From: Eubacteriales bacterium
Lineage (GTDB): Bacteria; Bacillota; Clostridia; Lachnospirales; Lachnospiraceae
DNA length: 64,000 nt
Assembly: GCA_030524175.1 (NCBI GenBank)
Contig: JAUNHC010000021.1
Coordinates: 1-64,000 of the forward strand
Reading direction: 5' to 3'
The notes beneath the pieces are model-generated. The model was not told the DNA's origin. It saw nothing but the letters and a program-made list of their open reading frames with translations, and searched no databases. Of this stretch, positions 1 through 7,731 are shown one piece after another. The translations under genes and the position numbers were made by a program. Numbering within the stretch: the stretch's first letter is position 1; each line of letters starts with the position of its first letter.

Positions 1-146
1 GATATAAGGATTTCTGGCCTTGTTTGATCATCAAAGTGTTGAAAACGGGACTATACATCTTTTCAAAGTTTTGTAAATGTTTTTGAGATAAATATTTCAT
101 TTTCATGATTATATACAAATTACAAATTGCTACGATGCTAATTTAA

Positions 147-168
147 AGGGAAGTCATTTGACTCCCCT
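147..168 (-). terminator. Hairpin downstream of decayed surface-protein gene
   Basis: An 8-bp stem with one mismatch and a 4-nt loop (GGGAAGTC/GACTCCCC) is followed on the minus strand by a T-rich run. It lies just past the end of the decayed gene at 198-595, which suits a Rho-independent terminator. The U-tract is interrupted, so it is weak. Positions 1-146 are AT-rich and show no gene I can support. Confidence 0.4.
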
Positions 169-197
169 ACTCTTCTAAATCAAATTGTATTCAAAAC

Positions 198-595
198 TTA
201 GTTGCCATCAGTAAAGCCTGGGTCTCCTCCATCAGTAAAACCTGGGTCTCCATCTGTAAAATCTTCCCCATCTGAGAAGTATCCACCACCATTGATCTTT
301 CCACCAATTAATACAAATAAACGTTCGCTTATTTTTGTAGCATAATTTCTTACATATACGCCCGTACTCGAATTTTTCAATTCCTTTGTAGCTATACCAA
401 CCGCTATATGATCGGATGTATACATTGGTGAAACACTTTGACCTTGTTCCGTACTACATACCTAATCCCTGCCGCTGTTTTAGGATGGACTTTAATTGCA
501 AAAGCAGAAATACCGTCCTCTAAAGCATATCTTGTTTCACTTCTTCGGATATTAAGTCTTACTCCATCGTAATCATTCCATTTGCAGAATAACAA
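198..595 (-). pseudogene. Frameshifted remnant of a secreted/surface protein
   Basis: Two minus-strand reading frames join into one plausible protein only if a frameshift near 432-445 is allowed. The first runs 595-404 and the second continues 425-198 with residues such as MYTSDHIAVGIATKELK. There is no signal peptide at the start, so the 5' part is also missing. The C-terminal 30 residues are acidic repeats built on FTDG/FSDG (FTDGDPGFTDGG), encoded by a 24-bp near-tandem repeat around 206-252. Similar FSDG/FQDE acidic stretches occur just after the signal peptide of the large LRR protein at 1017-4823. I recognise no domain. It is probably a dead fragment of a surface protein; a sequencing error could also explain the frameshift. 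Confidence 0.45.
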
Positions 596-645
596 AAATT
601 ATATACTTTCCAGATTCAGATATATAAACACCTATTTGCAAATAA

Positions 646-753
646 TTTTACGAACTTGCCGCGCACCAGGAACTAGAGGGCATTGTCGAAAAGAATAAAG
701 ATATCCTGTACTGATTTGACAAGCGCGATAAAGAATGGTACAAAGGTAATTAA
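646..753 (+). pseudogene. Fragment of an ATP-dependent DNA ligase
   Basis: The plus-strand frame starting at 646 reads FYELAAHQELEGIVEK, then a lysine-rich stretch, a TGA stop at 712-714, and then FDKRDKEWYKG. This matches the end of the nucleotidyltransferase domain of ATP-dependent (LigD-like) DNA ligases: motif IV is E-G-(I/V)-V-x-K and motif V is K-x-W-x-K. There is no start codon, an in-frame stop splits the piece, and nothing ligase-like flanks it. It is therefore a relic of about 35 codons. The minus-strand frame over 673-912 has no family resemblance and I do not call it. Confidence 0.55.
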
Positions 754-919
754 TCCGTATTTACAAATATCCTTCAAATTTTGATATGATACATCCAAAC
801 AATAGATGTACTTATAATTATGAATGACAACACAACCGTAAAAGTAGAATTTTAGACAGACCGTATCAGTGTCTTTCGAGAAAACGCCCTCCCACGTAAA
901 CATTGATGTCAAACATTAA

Positions 920-959
920 AGAGGACTATCGCATTAATTTATTTTAGCGAGAGTCCTCT
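920..959 (-). terminator. Terminator of the LRR surface-protein gene
   Basis: AGAGGACT and AGTCCTCT pair as an 8-bp stem, extended by TCGC/GCGA after one mismatch, around an AT-rich loop. On the minus strand a T-rich tail follows. It lies about 57 bp past the stop of the LRR gene ending at 1017. Confidence 0.6.
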
Positions 960-1016
960 GATGAGATATTGTCTTATTTTACTAAAAATGGATTCCCTTT
1001 CTCCGCGGACAAAGAA

Positions 1017-4000
1017 TTACAGCTTGACAACTTTAGTAGCTGCGAATTTCACGCTCTTTGTAATCATCTTTTTGTATGGCGCATACTTTGTGCTCGGAAC
1101 CTTTATTACAGTACTTCTATCAATTGCCAATCCTTTTTTACCAATATACTCTAATTTCAATGTTTTAATGGTTAAACTTTTCAGTTTGGGACAATGGTAA
1201 AAAACTTTGGCTCCCAGTCGACTTACCTTTCCTGGAAGAACTATATTCCCCAGTTCTGGGCATTGTGCAAATGCGCATGTACTGATTATCTGAACATTCT
1301 TGCCAAACTTCACCGTTTCCAAATTCGGACATTGATAAAATGAATATTGCCCTACATAGGTTACATTATTACTAATTTTGACATTAATAATATCAGCGTT
1401 TTTATAAAATGCTTTGTGGTCAATAGCCGTAACCTTAAATGATTTTCCTGCGATGGAAACTGAAGCTGGTATTGTCAGTTCCGCCACTGCTTTTGCGAGG
1501 CTTGTTACTGTTACTTCTTTACTGTTGGCAACCTTATAATTTAGATTACCGGATGTATATATCTTTCCTATCTCTGGTGTACCAATCTTTGCCTTCACTA
1601 TTTCGGAGTCGACACCCTCATACTTCTTTCCTTCTACCGAACGCACAGCAAGAACCTTGTATTGATATTCCGTTCCCACCTTAACAGTTTTGTCATTCCA
1701 CAAAATTTTTGTTGTTTTGGCGACCTGAGTATAATCCTTTTCTGCTGCCAATTTTCTATAAACCAGATAATATCCGGTAAATTCTGATTCATCCCAGGAT
1801 AAACGAATATATTTTGGCAGAACTTCTGCTGTTAAGCTGGTCACTTTAGATGGCTTAATCACTGTCCATACTGCATTAACCGTTATATCGGATGTAACCT
1901 TTGCAAATTCCTTGTCCCAGGCTAAATCATAGCCATAGCGTTGTATGAAAGGCAAATCTGCGCCTTCACCAGACGCAACTTTTTCCGTTTTCACTACTTT
2001 TCCACGATCCATAAACGTTACCGTATATTTCACAGGTGACGAGTCTGGATTATATGGAGGAATAGTTCCACCCCCATTAATTTTTGTCCATATGGCATTG
2101 ATGATCATATCTTCCTGTATGTCAGTATAATCTCCATCCCAAGATAATATATAGCCATCTTTTGTTAGTGTTGGCGGAGTAGCATTTTCGCCTTTTAAAA
2201 CGTACTGAGTAGTTACTGTTTTCCCTGCATTTTTAAATACAACTTTGTAATCAGCAGATACGAATCGAACGGAATTATTATGAGCGTATCGTTCCGCCAT
2301 ACTATCCGTATAACCATAAACTGTAAGTTTACGGCAGTTATAAAAAACATCGTTTCCGAAGTATGTTACTGATTTTGGTATGGAGATTTTAGCTAAAGAT
2401 GAACACTCCCAAAAATTTTCGTCTCCTATATCCGTCATGCTTTCAGGTATTGATACTTCTTTAAGTGAAGTACAGTATGAAAATGCAGCTCTGTCTATTT
2501 TCACAACTCCTTCAGGTATAGTCACTTCTCGCAAATCATAGCAGCTATTAAAGATTCCTGAAGGAATAACCGAAATACTTTGTGGCCAATTAACTGTCTC
2601 AATTCCTGTATATGCAAAAACCATATCGTCAAATAGCGGGGTTGCTGATGAAAACTGCACCGCCTTTAATGCACTGCACTCGCAAAATGCGGCATATCCA
2701 ACATGTTGAAGCTTATCCGGTAATGCAGTCTTTTCTAATCCTGAACCGTAAAAAGCTCTATCAAATATTCCAATTATACTATGTGGCAATGCTATGTTTT
2801 TCAAACTTAAACATTTATAAAATGCATTTTCACCAATATATTTTACTCCATCAGAAATATTCACATTGACTAAATTAAGTCCTGTATTATCTGAACCAGT
2901 ATTAGAAATCATACCCAATTCCGGAATTGTATCCAGTGTCGACGGCAACGTCAAATCTTTTAATAGAGTACAATTATCAAAAATATTATTTCCAATCTGT
3001 GTGACACCCTCTGGTATAACACAACTTTCTAATGAACGACAGTTGCTAAACGCATATTCACCTATAACTTCTACACCTTCTGGTATAACACAGCTTTCTA
3101 ATGAGTGACAGTTGCTAAACGCATATTTGCCTATAGCTTTTACGCCTTCTGGTATAATAACCGTTTTCAGATTGTCCAAACTTGTGGTCCAGTCCCATTC
3201 ATATGCTATTGCTGGAATTTCTTGTAACGTAGATGGAAAAGTTATTTTTTCAATGGCCTTGCATTGACAAAGCGGAGCTATTCCAAGCTGCATCAAACCG
3301 TTTGGAAAGTTTACTTCTTTAATTCCATTAAATCCATTAAAAAAATAATTTCCGATATAAGTTATATTCCCTTCAAAAGCAATATCCGTAATTTGTGACT
3401 TATCACCATTATACCAATCATCGAATTCAGACCAATAGTCATATGTTGCGCCACTACCCTTCAAGGTTAATGTGTTACCCTCAATGACAGCTAAAACATC
3501 ATCCCCCACTTTTATTTTTTGTGTAGGAATCGGTCCTTCTCCACCTAACGATTCAAACGTTATCCCATTCTGATGCGCGTATCTGTCTGCCGCTGTATTA
3601 GAATATCCATTGATCTTAGACAAATTATCGCAGCCTTCAAAAGCTGTAGGATCAATATCGGAAACGCTTTTGGGAATTGTGATTTCCTGCAGTCGTATGC
3701 ATTGGCTAAAAGCAGAATTACTAATCCCCGTAATTCCCTCAGGCAAGGTAACATTTTTTAAATTAATACACTGATAAAACATGTTTCCAGGAATATCTAA
3801 AGAACAGCCCGCATTAAAGACTATGCTTTCTAATCTGCTGCATCTCCAAAACGTATCTGTTCCAATATTGATAACACTTTTAGGAACCACTATGCTTTTG
3901 ATATTATTACAACCCATAAAAGCAGCATATCCAATAGTCTCCAAATTTGGTGGCAGAACAATTTCTACTAGACTCTTACAATAACTAAAAGCATGACTTC

Positions 4001-4823
4001 CTATAGATACAACGCTCTCTGGAATAACTATATTCTCTAAATTCAAACAGTTACTAAAGGCATTACTTGGTATATTTGTCAAAGTAGACGGTAATTTTAT
4101 TGTTTTAATACTGTCACATCCTTGAAAGCAAGAGTTACCCAACTTTGTAATGGTATCGGGCATATTTACTTCAGTAAAACGACCACATTCCTGAAAGCTA
4201 CTCTCCCCTAATTCTTCAACTCCATCTGGTAAATTTAACGTCTCCACGCGGAAACAATTTTCAAATGCATGTTTTCCGATTCGTTTAATACTATTGCCAA
4301 ACGTGATGTTGCGGACTTCATATGCATTTGCCAGCAAATAATCACTTACACTTGTTACTCCGTTTTCAATAATAATGGTTTGGAGATAGTTATTTGTTTT
4401 GCCAAAGAATGGATTAGCATGTGCATTGTCTAAAGTTTTCCCATCCTCAAGGTAATTCCACATAGGGCCAGTGCCTGAAATCACAGCACTACTTAACATA
4501 AGCGAATTATCTTCAGGGTCGGCCGTTTTTTCATATTTTAGTGTAGCATAAACGTTATCACCAACCGGAATTGTTTCTTCATACGGCTGTTGTGGCAAGG
4601 TTAATTTATTTGCATCGCCAAATCTCGAATTTTCTTCCATATTATCCCAAAACTCAGCATCTTGAAATTCTTCATCTTGGAATCCTTCAGTGTCCCCAAA
4701 TATCTCTGACTCCTGAAGTACCTGGCTTCCATCCGAAAATTCAGGCTCCGCTGCCACAGCAGAACTAACCGGTCCAACAACCATACTAAATGCCAACATC
4801 AATGCAATTAATTTCTTTTTCAT
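1017..4823 (-). CDS. BspA-like leucine-rich-repeat surface protein
   Basis: This 1268-residue secreted protein probably mediates adhesion or host/matrix contact, the known role of BspA-type LRR_5 proteins. Residues 1-25 are a Sec signal peptide (KKK, hydrophobic core, AVAA cleavage site), followed by an acidic linker to about 70. LRR_5 repeats of the form IPxGVxxIGxxAFxxCxxL fill roughly 140-410 and 470-830. Two InlB-B/Listeria-Bacteroides repeats ending in NAIWT and NAVWT lie near 850-975, then a fibronectin type III domain near 980-1070 and a final LRR_5 block to the C-terminus. No LPXTG motif or terminal membrane anchor is visible, so surface retention is unexplained. The start is set by GGGAGGAACAG upstream of ATG. 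The gene is AT-rich like its decayed neighbours, which fits horizontal acquisition. Ligand unknown. Confidence 0.85.
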   Translation of the reverse strand: MKKKLIALMLAFSMVVGPVSSAVAAEPEFSDGSQVLQESEIFGDTEGFQDEEFQDAEFWDNMEENSRFGDANKLTLPQQPYEETIPVGDNVYATLKYEKTADPEDNSLMLSSAVISGTGPMWNYLEDGKTLDNAHANPFFGKTNNYLQTIIIENGVTSVSDYLLANAYEVRNITFGNSIKRIGKHAFENCFRVETLNLPDGVEELGESSFQECGRFTEVNMPDTITKLGNSCFQGCDSIKTIKLPSTLTNIPSNAFSNCLNLENIVIPESVVSIGSHAFSYCKSLVEIVLPPNLETIGYAAFMGCNNIKSIVVPKSVINIGTDTFWRCSRLESIVFNAGCSLDIPGNMFYQCINLKNVTLPEGITGISNSAFSQCIRLQEITIPKSVSDIDPTAFEGCDNLSKINGYSNTAADRYAHQNGITFESLGGEGPIPTQKIKVGDDVLAVIEGNTLTLKGSGATYDYWSEFDDWYNGDKSQITDIAFEGNITYIGNYFFNGFNGIKEVNFPNGLMQLGIAPLCQCKAIEKITFPSTLQEIPAIAYEWDWTTSLDNLKTVIIPEGVKAIGKYAFSNCHSLESCVIPEGVEVIGEYAFSNCRSLESCVIPEGVTQIGNNIFDNCTLLKDLTLPSTLDTIPELGMISNTGSDNTGLNLVNVNISDGVKYIGENAFYKCLSLKNIALPHSIIGIFDRAFYGSGLEKTALPDKLQHVGYAAFCECSALKAVQFSSATPLFDDMVFAYTGIETVNWPQSISVIPSGIFNSCYDLREVTIPEGVVKIDRAAFSYCTSLKEVSIPESMTDIGDENFWECSSLAKISIPKSVTYFGNDVFYNCRKLTVYGYTDSMAERYAHNNSVRFVSADYKVVFKNAGKTVTTQYVLKGENATPPTLTKDGYILSWDGDYTDIQEDMIINAIWTKINGGGTIPPYNPDSSPVKYTVTFMDRGKVVKTEKVASGEGADLPFIQRYGYDLAWDKEFAKVTSDITVNAVWTVIKPSKVTSLTAEVLPKYIRLSWDESEFTGYYLVYRKLAAEKDYTQVAKTTKILWNDKTVKVGTEYQYKVLAVRSVEGKKYEGVDSEIVKAKIGTPEIGKIYTSGNLNYKVANSKEVTVTSLAKAVAELTIPASVSIAGKSFKVTAIDHKAFYKNADIINVKISNNVTYVGQYSFYQCPNLETVKFGKNVQIISTCAFAQCPELGNIVLPGKVSRLGAKVFYHCPKLKSLTIKTLKLEYIGKKGLAIDRSTVIKVPSTKYAPYKKMITKSVKFAATKVVKL
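3011..3148 (-). repeat. 69-bp tandem repeat inside the LRR gene
   Basis: Two nearly identical 69-bp units begin at 3011 and 3080, and a third begins at 3149 before diverging. Each unit encodes one 23-residue LRR_5 repeat (SLESCVIPEGVEVIGEYAF and close variants). The units differ by only a few bases, so they look like a recent in-frame duplication. Other LRR units in the gene are far more diverged. Confidence 0.8.
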
Positions 4824-4884
4824 ACTGTTCCTCCCATAGAATAACCTTCATTTACGAAAATCTATATGATTTTGTGTTATAATA

Positions 4885-4912
4885 ATTATAGCACAACGTA
4901 TTATAAAGTAAA
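4885..4912 (-). promoter_or_regulatory. Likely sigma-A promoter of the LRR gene
   Basis: On the minus strand TTTACT (4912-4907) and a perfect TATAAT (4890-4885) are separated by 16 bp. The -10 lies about 60 bp upstream of the ATG at 4823. The -35 is weak. Confidence 0.45.
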
Positions 4913-4975
4913 TATCTGAATCTTATAAGCATAGATATTTAAAATGTCTTATTTCTTGCTCATTGGTTATTCCCA

Positions 4976-5071
4976 ATGTCTTTAGCAGGTGATACTCGTC
5001 TATGGGCCAAGGCACTCGATAAAATATGTGAATTGTTGGACTTGCAACCTGGAATCTATTTAAATCTGTAG
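4976..5071 (+). pseudogene. Remnant of a small Cro/CI-type HTH regulator
   Basis: The plus-strand frame ATG...TAG encodes 31 residues ending LDKICELLDLQPGIYLNL. This matches the last helix and tail of small Xre/HTH_26 regulators (typically LDKICxxLxCQPGDIxEY). The recognition helices that should precede it are missing. No ribosome binding site is evident. It is probably a C-terminal remnant, although the leading ATG may be fortuitous. Confidence 0.45.
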
Positions 5072-5146
5072 AAAAAGAAAAATAAAATCATTATAAGTAT
5101 TAAAAACAATGTATAATAAAGGTACCAAAGGAAAGGAGATACCGGG

Positions 5147-5379
5147 ATAGAAATTATCTATAGTAAATTAGCGGTCAAAACGATAAACTCCATGGATAAG
5201 CCAACCACGCGAAGAATATAAAGAAGGGATAGAAAAGTTACCGATTAGAGACGTGAAATATTTATTACTTGATATACCAGAATTGGAACCATTTCGGTAC
5301 GAATCAGAAGCACTTGTAAGGACGAAAAGAAATTGAAGATGGGGAATATGTAAAACACGAAGATATTAATTGGGAATAA
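5147..5379 (+). pseudogene. Decayed RelE-type toxin / antitoxin module
   Basis: After a good ribosome binding site (AAAGGAGA at 5131-5138) the reading begins at ATA, not ATG, with IEIIYSKLAVKTINSMDK, the usual N-terminus of RelE/ParE-family toxins. A frameshift near 5219 leads to KEGIEKLPIRDVK. The sequence then passes into IPELEPF...RKEIEDGEYVKHEDINWE after a second frameshift near 5320. That stretch resembles the C-terminus of cognate antitoxins, which normally precede the toxin. The order suggests a deletion that fused pieces of two modules. The lost start codon and two frameshifts make it non-functional. The region 5380-5536 shows another ribosome-site-like AGGAGG at 5399 followed by ATGATGATATAG, with no real ORF. 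Confidence 0.5.
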
Positions 5380-5536
5380 CCGGATAGCCGCCGTTATAGG
5401 AGGCGTATGATGATATAGTAATAAAGAGCCCATAATACAATTGTTGGAACTCTAACCAGTGCAGGATCAGGATTTTACACTGACGTTTATAAAAAATGGG
5501 GGCTGTCTTAGGAGCCAGAGGTAGTGTAAATAAACC

Positions 5537-5857
5537 TTATTTACTGTTATTTTTTCTAGCTTTATACCAAATATAAAGGCAGCTTCCCAAAACTATCAAA
5601 TATAATACAATTAGAAGAACAAACATTTCCCCAACCGGATCGATCAGCTTGTAAGTTGGATAGAATGAAGCCACAATAAATATCGGGATTACAATACCCC
5701 AAATAGCCTTTTTTCTTGTCACTAAATACACATGAGAGCCTAACAATACAATCATCATAAGAAATGACAATAGCTCTGTTAAATCAAAACCACCATTTAG
5801 TAACCGCATAATATACAATAGTACCACTGCAATTAAAAAACATATAAACATTGTCAT
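5537..5857 (-). CDS. Small integral membrane protein, unknown function
   Basis: A protein of 106 residues with three or four hydrophobic segments: about 2-20, 27-44, 49-64 and 73-93 from the chosen start. It ends in a basic tail (YKARKNNSK). I recognise no family. The start at 5857 (MTMFICFL) is preferred because AAAGGGA lies about 6 bp upstream; an ATG at 5896 would add 13 residues but lacks a well-placed ribosome site. It lies in the AT-rich accessory segment, on the same strand as its neighbours. Confidence 0.5.
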   Translation of the reverse strand: MTMFICFLIAVVLLYIMRLLNGGFDLTELLSFLMMIVLLGSHVYLVTRKKAIWGIVIPIFIVASFYPTYKLIDPVGEMFVLLIVLYLIVLGSCLYIWYKARKNNSK

Positions 5858-5910
5858 AAGCAATCCCTTTTCGCTATATCTACATAGCCTAACCATTGAC
5901 TGTTGCTTCC

Positions 5911-6064
5911 CTAATTCCTTGTGCTGCCGGTGCCATCCGGAGTAAATTCAAAATATTCCAACACATATTGTAATACCATGCACATTAATTCATTTCTAAA
6001 ACGGCCGCTCTTTGCCGCCAGTTTGTCAAATTTCTGTGATATACTTACTCCGGGGGATGTACAT
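5911..6064 (-). pseudogene. Decayed small ORF, possible ribbon-helix-helix protein
   Basis: The minus-strand ATG at 6064 reads MYIPRSKYITE and then hits a stop. A one-base shift restores KFDKLAAKSGRFRNELM and continues to EYFEFTPDGTGSTRN before a TAG at 5911-5913. The pattern of a short beta-like stretch followed by KFDKLAxxSGxxRNELM resembles ribbon-helix-helix (CopG/MetJ-like) small proteins, but the match is only by eye. The upstream motif AACACAGTGTACAA (6105-6118) is also found at the promoter at 6901-6929. The rest of 5858-6199 holds nothing else I can support. Confidence 0.35.
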
Positions 6065-6199
6065 AGTGCTCAGAGGAGGGCTGTTTTGCAGTTTCACATT
6101 AGCAAACACAGTGTACAATTCCCTCATGAGTAAGGATTCAAGAGGTTAAAGTAAACTTGTCCCCTTTATTCTAATTGCTTCTGCTATAGTATATTTCAT

Positions 6200-6412
6200 T
6201 TACTTTAGCTTCCTTTTAATAAATCCCAATACAAAAAACGCTATAACAGAAATAATCAAGTAGAATAAAAATTCGATAATAACTACATCCGTTGGTGCAC
6301 TCCATTCACTGTGTGTTTTTAATGCGATGTAATGTATAATAGAACATACTGTTCCAAGCAAGATCAAGCCTATAGATATGCCGTACTGCAAAAATGCCAC
6401 TATTTTCAGCAT
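6200..6412 (-). CDS. Small two-helix membrane protein
   Basis: A 70-residue protein with two long hydrophobic segments (about 4-30 and 44-64) and a basic C-terminal end (GFIKRKLK). No family is recognised. AAGGAGGGG sits 5 bp before the ATG. It starts 11 bp after the stop of the SRPBCC gene, so the two are almost certainly cotranscribed from the promoter at 6901-6929. Confidence 0.6.
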   Translation of the reverse strand: MLKIVAFLQYGISIGLILLGTVCSIIHYIALKTHSEWSAPTDVVIIEFLFYLIISVIAFFVLGFIKRKLK

Positions 6413-6423
6413 TTAACCCCTCC

Positions 6424-6831
6424 TTACTTAGGTCCTCGATCTTCCAGAGCTTTTTTCAAATCTGCAACAAATTGTGCTTGTTGTTTTTTCAAAAAAGACT
6501 TTACAAATGGCTTCATAAAAATCTTTTTTGCTGTTACATGTTCAGTAAAATCTATTTCCGTTTCATTACCGTGAGAGGCGAAAACCCCTGCCCAATGCCC
6601 TTTCATATTTGAGTTTTCCATATCAAACTCCCAGCGTTTGTATGGTTCTGAAACAGTAACAGTAAAAGTTGTCGGATAACCCTCTTTCGTATATTCAATA
6701 AACTGCTTCTGATTTATAATTTCTGTTTTGCTCAAATCACTGCGCCATGTGTAATTCTCCACGTCCAAAACAACGTCCCAGACTCTATGAATATCGCTTT
6801 GGATCATCGCTTTTATGTTCGATGTTGTCAT
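6424..6831 (-). CDS. SRPBCC (START-like) family protein
   Basis: A 135-residue protein with the SRPBCC/polyketide-cyclase-like fold pattern. The start, SNIKAMIQSDIHRVWDVVLD, is typical of members that bind hydrophobic ligands in a deep pocket. The middle (TVTVSEPYKRWEFDMEN) and the long C-terminal amphipathic helix (QQAQFVADLKKALED) agree. The family's usual length is about 130-150 residues. Ligand and role cannot be told from sequence. Two ATGs lie six bases apart; GGGG is directly against the first and 6 bp from the second, so the second (6831) is preferred. It forms a two-gene unit with the membrane protein at 6200-6412. Confidence 0.7.
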   Translation of the reverse strand: MTTSNIKAMIQSDIHRVWDVVLDVENYTWRSDLSKTEIINQKQFIEYTKEGYPTTFTVTVSEPYKRWEFDMENSNMKGHWAGVFASHGNETEIDFTEHVTAKKIFMKPFVKSFLKKQQAQFVADLKKALEDRGPK

Positions 6832-6900
6832 TTCCATCCCCTTTCAAAATCAACAGCCATTATAGCTTTTCTATATTTTCTTCCTGAAGTTCTTAAAAAA

Positions 6901-6929
6901 ATTATACCATTTCCCAACACAGTGTACAA
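6901..6929 (-). promoter_or_regulatory. Promoter of the SRPBCC gene
   Basis: On the minus strand TTGTAC (6929-6924) and a perfect TATAAT (6906-6901) are spaced by 17 bp, about 70 bp upstream of the start. The -35 is embedded in the 14-bp sequence AACACAGTGTACAA, repeated exactly at 6105-6118 upstream of the decayed ORF. This could be an operator or a duplicated promoter piece. Confidence 0.55.
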
Positions 6930-6958
6930 CGAAAATAATTATAATAAATTCAACAAAA

Positions 6959-6987
6959 AATCCTCCCGGAAATTTTCCAAGAGGATT
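6959..6987 (-). terminator. Terminator of the coiled-coil protein gene
   Basis: AATCCTC and GAGGATT form a 7-bp stem with inner GGAA/TTCC pairing. On the minus strand it is followed by TTTTTTG. It lies 16 bp past the stop at 7003. Confidence 0.65.
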
Positions 6988-7002
6988 CTATTTATCCTTT
7001 TA

Positions 7003-7260
7003 TTACTGAACCAGTTCTTTTATCTGCTCTACAGTCAAGCCCTTTTCCTGAATTAATTGTACCAACTCTTCCATCTCTTTTGCTTTAGCTGCCTCAGCTT
7101 CCTGCGCTTGGGCAATTGCGTAATCTTTCACAAGCTTTTTCCTGTTTGCTTTCAGTTCTTTTATCTGTGTTGTAAGAGCATTGATCTCAACATCAATGTT
7201 GGCCATCTCATTTGTAATTTCCGCTGCCGTCATTTTAACTTCTCTTCTTCGTCTTGCCAT
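7003..7260 (-). CDS. Small coiled-coil protein, unknown function
   Basis: An 85-residue, highly charged protein. A basic start (MARRRREVK) is followed by one long predicted coiled coil (about 10-68, with heptad-like spacing in ITNEMANIDVEINALTTQI) and a short C-terminal helix (GLTVEQIKELVQ). No membrane segment or cysteine. The layout recalls small nucleoid- or plasmid-associated proteins, but I do not recognise the family. The start is set by AAAGGAGA before ATG. It has its own terminator at 6959-6987, so it is a single-gene unit. Confidence 0.6.
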   Translation of the reverse strand: MARRRREVKMTAAEITNEMANIDVEINALTTQIKELKANRKKLVKDYAIAQAQEAEAAKAKEMEELVQLIQEKGLTVEQIKELVQ

Positions 7261-7731
7261 TATAAATCTCCTTTCGAATGATATTATTTATGCTAATTAT
7301 AGCACAATTCCAATTAATGTAAACAAAAATAATCATTACTTTTGTTAATTTGGCAAATAAATAATGACTGTCCGCAGGAGATATACCACAAGGTATATTG
7401 GTGCATAAATACATAAAAACCCACAGATATGAAAGTGAATACACAGGAGGCAAATAACAGAAATCCCCGTTTAAATTTCACACAATAATTCTACTATTTT
7501 CTCCATCCTTCCGCCTCCGTTTAAAATTCTATCCTGTACACATATCCCTTTCCCTAAAAAAAACCTGTTTTATATATTCAAATTCACAGTACAAGAGTAA
7601 TTTTCAGAAAAACCTTTAGGAAATCTTGACTTATGCCCATCTCTGGTGTAAAATTTTCTTATAATTCAGACTATCTGACAGGAATATTCATTTCCGGGCA
7701 GAATAGCCAATTTAAAAAAGGAGGATAAGAT
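7261..7731. other. Long intergenic region before the nucleoside importer
   Basis: This stretch marks the change from the AT-rich accessory segment to the more GC-rich core. It holds the divergent upstream regions of the coiled-coil gene and the importer. A short plus-strand stretch near 7373-7460 reads without stops (KTHRYESEYTGGK) but has no start, so I leave it uncalled. Apart from the promoter at 7626-7654 I see nothing else; no recognised riboswitch core is apparent. Confidence 0.4.
7626..7654 (+). promoter_or_regulatory. Sigma-A promoter of the importer operon
   Basis: TTGACT (7626-7631) and TAAAAT (7649-7654) are separated by exactly 17 bp. The start of transcription would fall near 7661, leaving a leader of about 70 nt before the ATG at 7732 with its AAAGGAGG site. 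Confidence 0.65.

Noticed and set aside
1..146. Possible insertion-sequence end at the window edge
   Set aside because: The sequence is AT-rich and I see no terminal inverted repeat or transposase reading frame; context to the left is missing.
673..912. 79-codon minus-strand frame
   Set aside because: No start-site support, odd aromatic-rich composition and overlap with the ligase relic on the other strand; no family resemblance.
961..1200. Plus-strand frames at the end of the LRR gene, hydrophobic in part
   Set aside because: Antisense to the coding end of the LRR protein, which has clear repeat structure; no ribosome site.
7655..7731. Purine riboswitch in the importer leader
   Set aside because: The leader is only about 70 nt and I cannot find the conserved three-way-junction core; a covariance-model search would settle it.
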